A stretch of 64,000 nucleotides of DNA from contig JBMTQX010000002.1 of assembly GCA_049446715.1 (NCBI GenBank), positions 1-64,000 of the forward strand, in the 5' to 3' direction. The stretch's first letter is position 1. Each line of letters opens with the position of its first letter. The notes under the pieces are model-generated. The model was not told where the DNA came from. It was given only the letters and a program-made list of their open reading frames with translations, and did no database searches. The stretch comes from Eutrophocola sp049446715. GTDB lineage: Bacteria; Pseudomonadota; Gammaproteobacteria; Pseudomonadales; Pseudohongiellaceae. Made by a program: the position numbers and the translations under genes. Below, piece after piece: positions 61,582 to 64,000 of this stretch.

Positions 61582-63435
61582 ATGTCTGCCCGATTACTTT
61601 TGACATTGCCGTTGTTGTTCCTGGCAGGGTGCGGCGGAGAGAGTTCGCCGACTGCCCCTGACATTACGCCTGTTGTGGAGGTCGCCGCAGCGATTTCCGA
61701 AACTGACCGCATCAATGCCTGGTTTGCGGAAAAAAATGAAGAGCGCCTGGCGTTCAGTCCCATGGAGCTGACCACGCTCAATCGCAAGGACCAGTATGGC
61801 GAACTGGACCAGTTCAGCCTAGCCGCTGCCGAGGAACAACTGGCTTGGCATGCCGCCACGATCGAGGAAATGCAGCAGATGTTTTCTTATGACGAACTGG
61901 ATCTGGAAGCCAAAACCTCGTGGGATACCTGGATCTACATGTACGAGCGCAATCGCGGTATTCAGGATTTTGCCAGCCAGCTCTATATCTTCGAGCAGAT
62001 GGACGGCACCCATTCGTTCTTTCCCACCTTTCTGATCAATTATCACAAGGTCGATACCCGCGCAGACATGGATGCCTACATCAGCCGGTTGCAACAGGTG
62101 GGCAGGGCCATGGGCCAAGAGCTGGAAAAAGCCAGGGCCAATGCCGAACGCCGTGTCAGGGCACCGCGTTTTGCCTATGAGATCGTGCTCGATGAAGCCA
62201 GGAAGATCATCAGCGGGGCACCGTTCGACGATACCGTGGCAGAAGACTCGGCTATCTGGACTGATGTCCAGGCCAAGGTCGCCGGCCTGGTGGAGGCCGG
62301 TGAAATAGGTGAGGCCCTTGCCGGGACCCTGCTCGAACAGGCCCGTACCGCGCTACTGGAACAGGTTGCCCCGGCTTACCAGGACCTGATCGATTGGATG
62401 AGCCAGGATATCGCCAATACCGACCCGCAACCGCGTGGTGTGTGGGCATTGCCGGAGGGCGAGGCTTACTACAACCAGCTGCTGTCCTACTACACCACGA
62501 CCGACCTGACGGCCGCCGAGATTCACCAGATCGGTCTCGATGAAGTGGAGCGCCTGGTGGCCGAAATGGAAGCGATCAAGGCGGAAGTCGGTTTTGACGG
62601 CGAGTTCCTGGCATTCCTGGACGCTGTCAGCTCGGATCCGCAGTTCTATTACGCGAATGACCAGGCGGGGCGGCAGCGCTATATCGATGAAACCAATGCC
62701 TACTATGATTTTATTCGCAGCAAGCTCCCGGACTACTTCGGCACGCTACCCAAGGCCGACCTGGTGGTGAAGCGGGTGGAGTCGTTTCGTGAACAGGATG
62801 GTGCCCCGGCCCATTACAACCCGAGCAGCCCGGATGGTGAAACACCGGGCACTTACTATGTGCATATGTCGCAGATGGGCGCCAATCCGACTTACGAGAT
62901 GGAGTCCACGGCCTATCATGAAGGTTTGCCTGGCCATCATATGCAGATTGCCATCTCCCTGGAATCTGAATCCATTCCCGAATTCCGTCGCCAGACCTGG
63001 TACAACGCCTATGGTGAAGGCTGGGCCCTGTATACAGAACAACTGGCCTGGGAGATGGGCGCCTATGAAGATCCGTATTCCAACCTAGGACGGCTGTCCA
63101 ACGAGATCTGGCGTGCGGTACGTCTGGTCGTTGATACCGGTATGCACGCCATGGGCTGGACCAAGGAAGAGGCCGTGAACTATTTTGCCGCCCATACCCT
63201 GACAGCGATCGAGTCCGTGGTGGCAGAAATCAATCGCTACCTGGTCATCCCCGGCCAGGCCACCAGCTACAAGATCGGCATGCTCAAGATTCTCGAGCTG
63301 CGTGAGCGTACCCGGGAAGCGCTCGGCGATGATTTCGATATCCGTGAATTCCACGACGTGATCCTGACCGGCGGCGCCCTGCCGCTGGATATCCTGGATC
63401 GTCGGGTCAATAACTACATCGCTTCCAAGGGTTAG
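61582..63435 (+). CDS. DUF885 lipoprotein (putative metallopeptidase)
   Basis: 617 residues from ATG 61582. A lipobox (LLFLAG-Cys) marks a lipoprotein. The DUF885 helical domain contains HEGLPGHH (446-453), a zinc-peptidase-like motif, with a likely third ligand Glu in YNAYGEGWALYTEQLAWEMG. SYYTTTDLTAAEIHQIGLDEVERL and IPGQATSYKIGMLKILELRE are family signatures. It is probably a periplasmic carboxypeptidase-like enzyme, but no member's substrate is certain here. Confidence 0.9.
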   Translation: MSARLLLTLPLLFLAGCGGESSPTAPDITPVVEVAAAISETDRINAWFAEKNEERLAFSPMELTTLNRKDQYGELDQFSLAAAEEQLAWHAATIEEMQQMFSYDELDLEAKTSWDTWIYMYERNRGIQDFASQLYIFEQMDGTHSFFPTFLINYHKVDTRADMDAYISRLQQVGRAMGQELEKARANAERRVRAPRFAYEIVLDEARKIISGAPFDDTVAEDSAIWTDVQAKVAGLVEAGEIGEALAGTLLEQARTALLEQVAPAYQDLIDWMSQDIANTDPQPRGVWALPEGEAYYNQLLSYYTTTDLTAAEIHQIGLDEVERLVAEMEAIKAEVGFDGEFLAFLDAVSSDPQFYYANDQAGRQRYIDETNAYYDFIRSKLPDYFGTLPKADLVVKRVESFREQDGAPAHYNPSSPDGETPGTYYVHMSQMGANPTYEMESTAYHEGLPGHHMQIAISLESESIPEFRRQTWYNAYGEGWALYTEQLAWEMGAYEDPYSNLGRLSNEIWRAVRLVVDTGMHAMGWTKEEAVNYFAAHTLTAIESVVAEINRYLVIPGQATSYKIGMLKILELRERTREALGDDFDIREFHDVILTGGALPLDILDRRVNNYIASKG

Positions 63436-63460
63436 GCCTGTTTACAGGCTGTAACCGGCA

Positions 63461-63497
63461 CCCGGGCAAATTTGCAGATTTCATGGATTTGCCCGGG
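63461..63497 (+). other. Hairpin after the DUF885 gene
   Basis: CCCGGGCAAAT and ATTTGCCCGGG pair perfectly over 11 bp around a 15-nt loop. The following T-run is weak (TCTGCTTT), so it is a possible but not certain terminator. Confidence 0.6.
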
Positions 63498-63532
63498 TCT
63501 GCTTTACTCCCCGCGAAGGGCAGTGATATAAC

Positions 63533-63550
63533 CACTTGTCATAACAAGTG
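63533..63550. promoter_or_regulatory. Operator-like palindrome upstream of the last gene
   Basis: CACTTGT-CATA-ACAAGTG, a perfect 7-bp inverted repeat, 69 nt before the ATG at 63619. It fits a TetR- or MarR-type site; no regulator gene is within view. Confidence 0.5.
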
Positions 63551-63618
63551 CATAAAGGTGCTGCTGCAATAGCCATCAAGACACCTCAATCACTGACATT
63601 TACGGGGGAAGCAGGTTC

Positions 63619-64000
63619 ATGTCCACTACACGCAACTGTCTGATTACTTCGGTCATGGGCTGTGCCGGTCTGTTGCTGGCGGGCGTCACCCTGGCCCAAG
63701 AGCTGCCTGACTGGAGTGGCGTCTGGCAGATGCAGGGTGGCACCATTTTCGATGCGGCCACCAAGACCGGTGAAGGCGGTACCACCGCGCCGGGAGTGCG
63801 CGAACATCCTCCCTACAATGCTGAATACGAGGCCCGCTACCAGGCCAACCTTGCGCTGCGCGATGCCGGCGCATTTCCCGATCCGAACACAACTTGCGGC
63901 CTGCCCTCGGGTTTTCCACGCATGATGAACCTGCCCAACGTGTATGAGTTTGCGGTCACAGACAAGCAGGTCTGGATCATCGCCGAGAACGGCCCCAACA
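63619..64000 (+). CDS. Secreted protein related to DUF6152-associated family (3' truncated)
   Basis: 127 codons are visible and the frame is open at the window end. A signal peptide (VMGCAGLLLAGVTLAQ) is followed by LPDWSGVWQMQGG, HPPYNAEYEARYQANLALRDAG, CGLPSGFPRMMNLPNVYEF and VTDKQVWIIAENGPN. The Cys-Pro-Arg segment resembles CVAPGLPRIFGAPYDMDIV of the protein at 38262, so it probably carries the same second domain. GGGGGAA lies upstream of the ATG. Function unknown. Confidence 0.8.
   Translation, partial: MSTTRNCLITSVMGCAGLLLAGVTLAQELPDWSGVWQMQGGTIFDAATKTGEGGTTAPGVREHPPYNAEYEARYQANLALRDAGAFPDPNTTCGLPSGFPRMMNLPNVYEFAVTDKQVWIIAENGPN

Overview
The window looks like a chromosomal segment of a free-living, probably marine, gammaproteobacterium. 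The bamD, rluD-pgeF, clpB order, the ilvI-ilvH pair, the long E. coli-type IlvC with a divergent IlvY, the msrPQ pair and the sigma32-type clpB promoter all fit that group. Species cannot be read from the sequence. Many products are secreted or periplasmic (DUF6152-type proteins, a DUF5916 outer-membrane protein, an arylsulfotransferase-like protein, a DUF885 lipoprotein, an exported fumarylacetoacetase-like protein), as in heterotrophs that process organic matter outside the cytoplasm. No phage, integrase, transposase, CRISPR array or rRNA gene was seen.

Layout. 1-2.1 kb: 3' part of a haem-motif/propeller protein. 2.2-10.6 kb: copper and redox island. A minus-strand series copA-copB-permease-regB-regA faces csoR across a perfect copper-type operator, followed by an OprC-like copper TonB receptor. 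10.6-17.3 kb: an unknown membrane protein, DAHP synthase, a type 2 isoleucyl-tRNA synthetase, and an exported FAH-family protein. 17.3-24.1 kb: the Anbu cluster (transglutaminase-DUF2126 fusion, circularly permuted ATP-grasp, alpha-E protein, Anbu protease). 24.2-32.7 kb: phosphoribosyltransferase, alanine/sodium symporter, bamD, rluD-pgeF, clpB. 32.8-45 kb: a decayed dihaem peroxidase gene, alkaline phosphatase, Ppx/GppA, small Cys-rich and ASCH proteins, secreted proteins, a dipeptidase and a nonsense-riddled membrane gene. 45.4-53.3 kb: ilvI-ilvH, HupE-like protein, two tandem MBL-fold proteins (the second without metal ligands), another nonsense pseudogene, and ilvC. 53.4-64 kb: ilvY, pssA, msrP-msrQ, a broken and an intact tRNA-Ile, arylsulfotransferase-like protein, aldo/keto reductase with a DUF6152 protein, a DUF885 lipoprotein, and a secreted protein cut by the window end.

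The observation I rate most novel is upstream of ileS. A 17-codon reading frame with five Ile codons follows a good sigma70-like promoter and precedes a strong intrinsic terminator placed 59 nt before the ileS start, with a GGGCGG element where an antiterminator should be. This is the arrangement of ribosome-mediated transcription attenuation, here apparently sensing charged tRNA-Ile to control the synthetase.

Other themes: several pseudogenes at different stages of decay; a family of paired palindromes with GTCGGCA/TGCCGAC cores between genes; a 29-nt purine/pyrimidine inverted repeat between msrP and msrQ; and several perfect operator-like palindromes. All functions are inferred from reading motifs; no database search was run.
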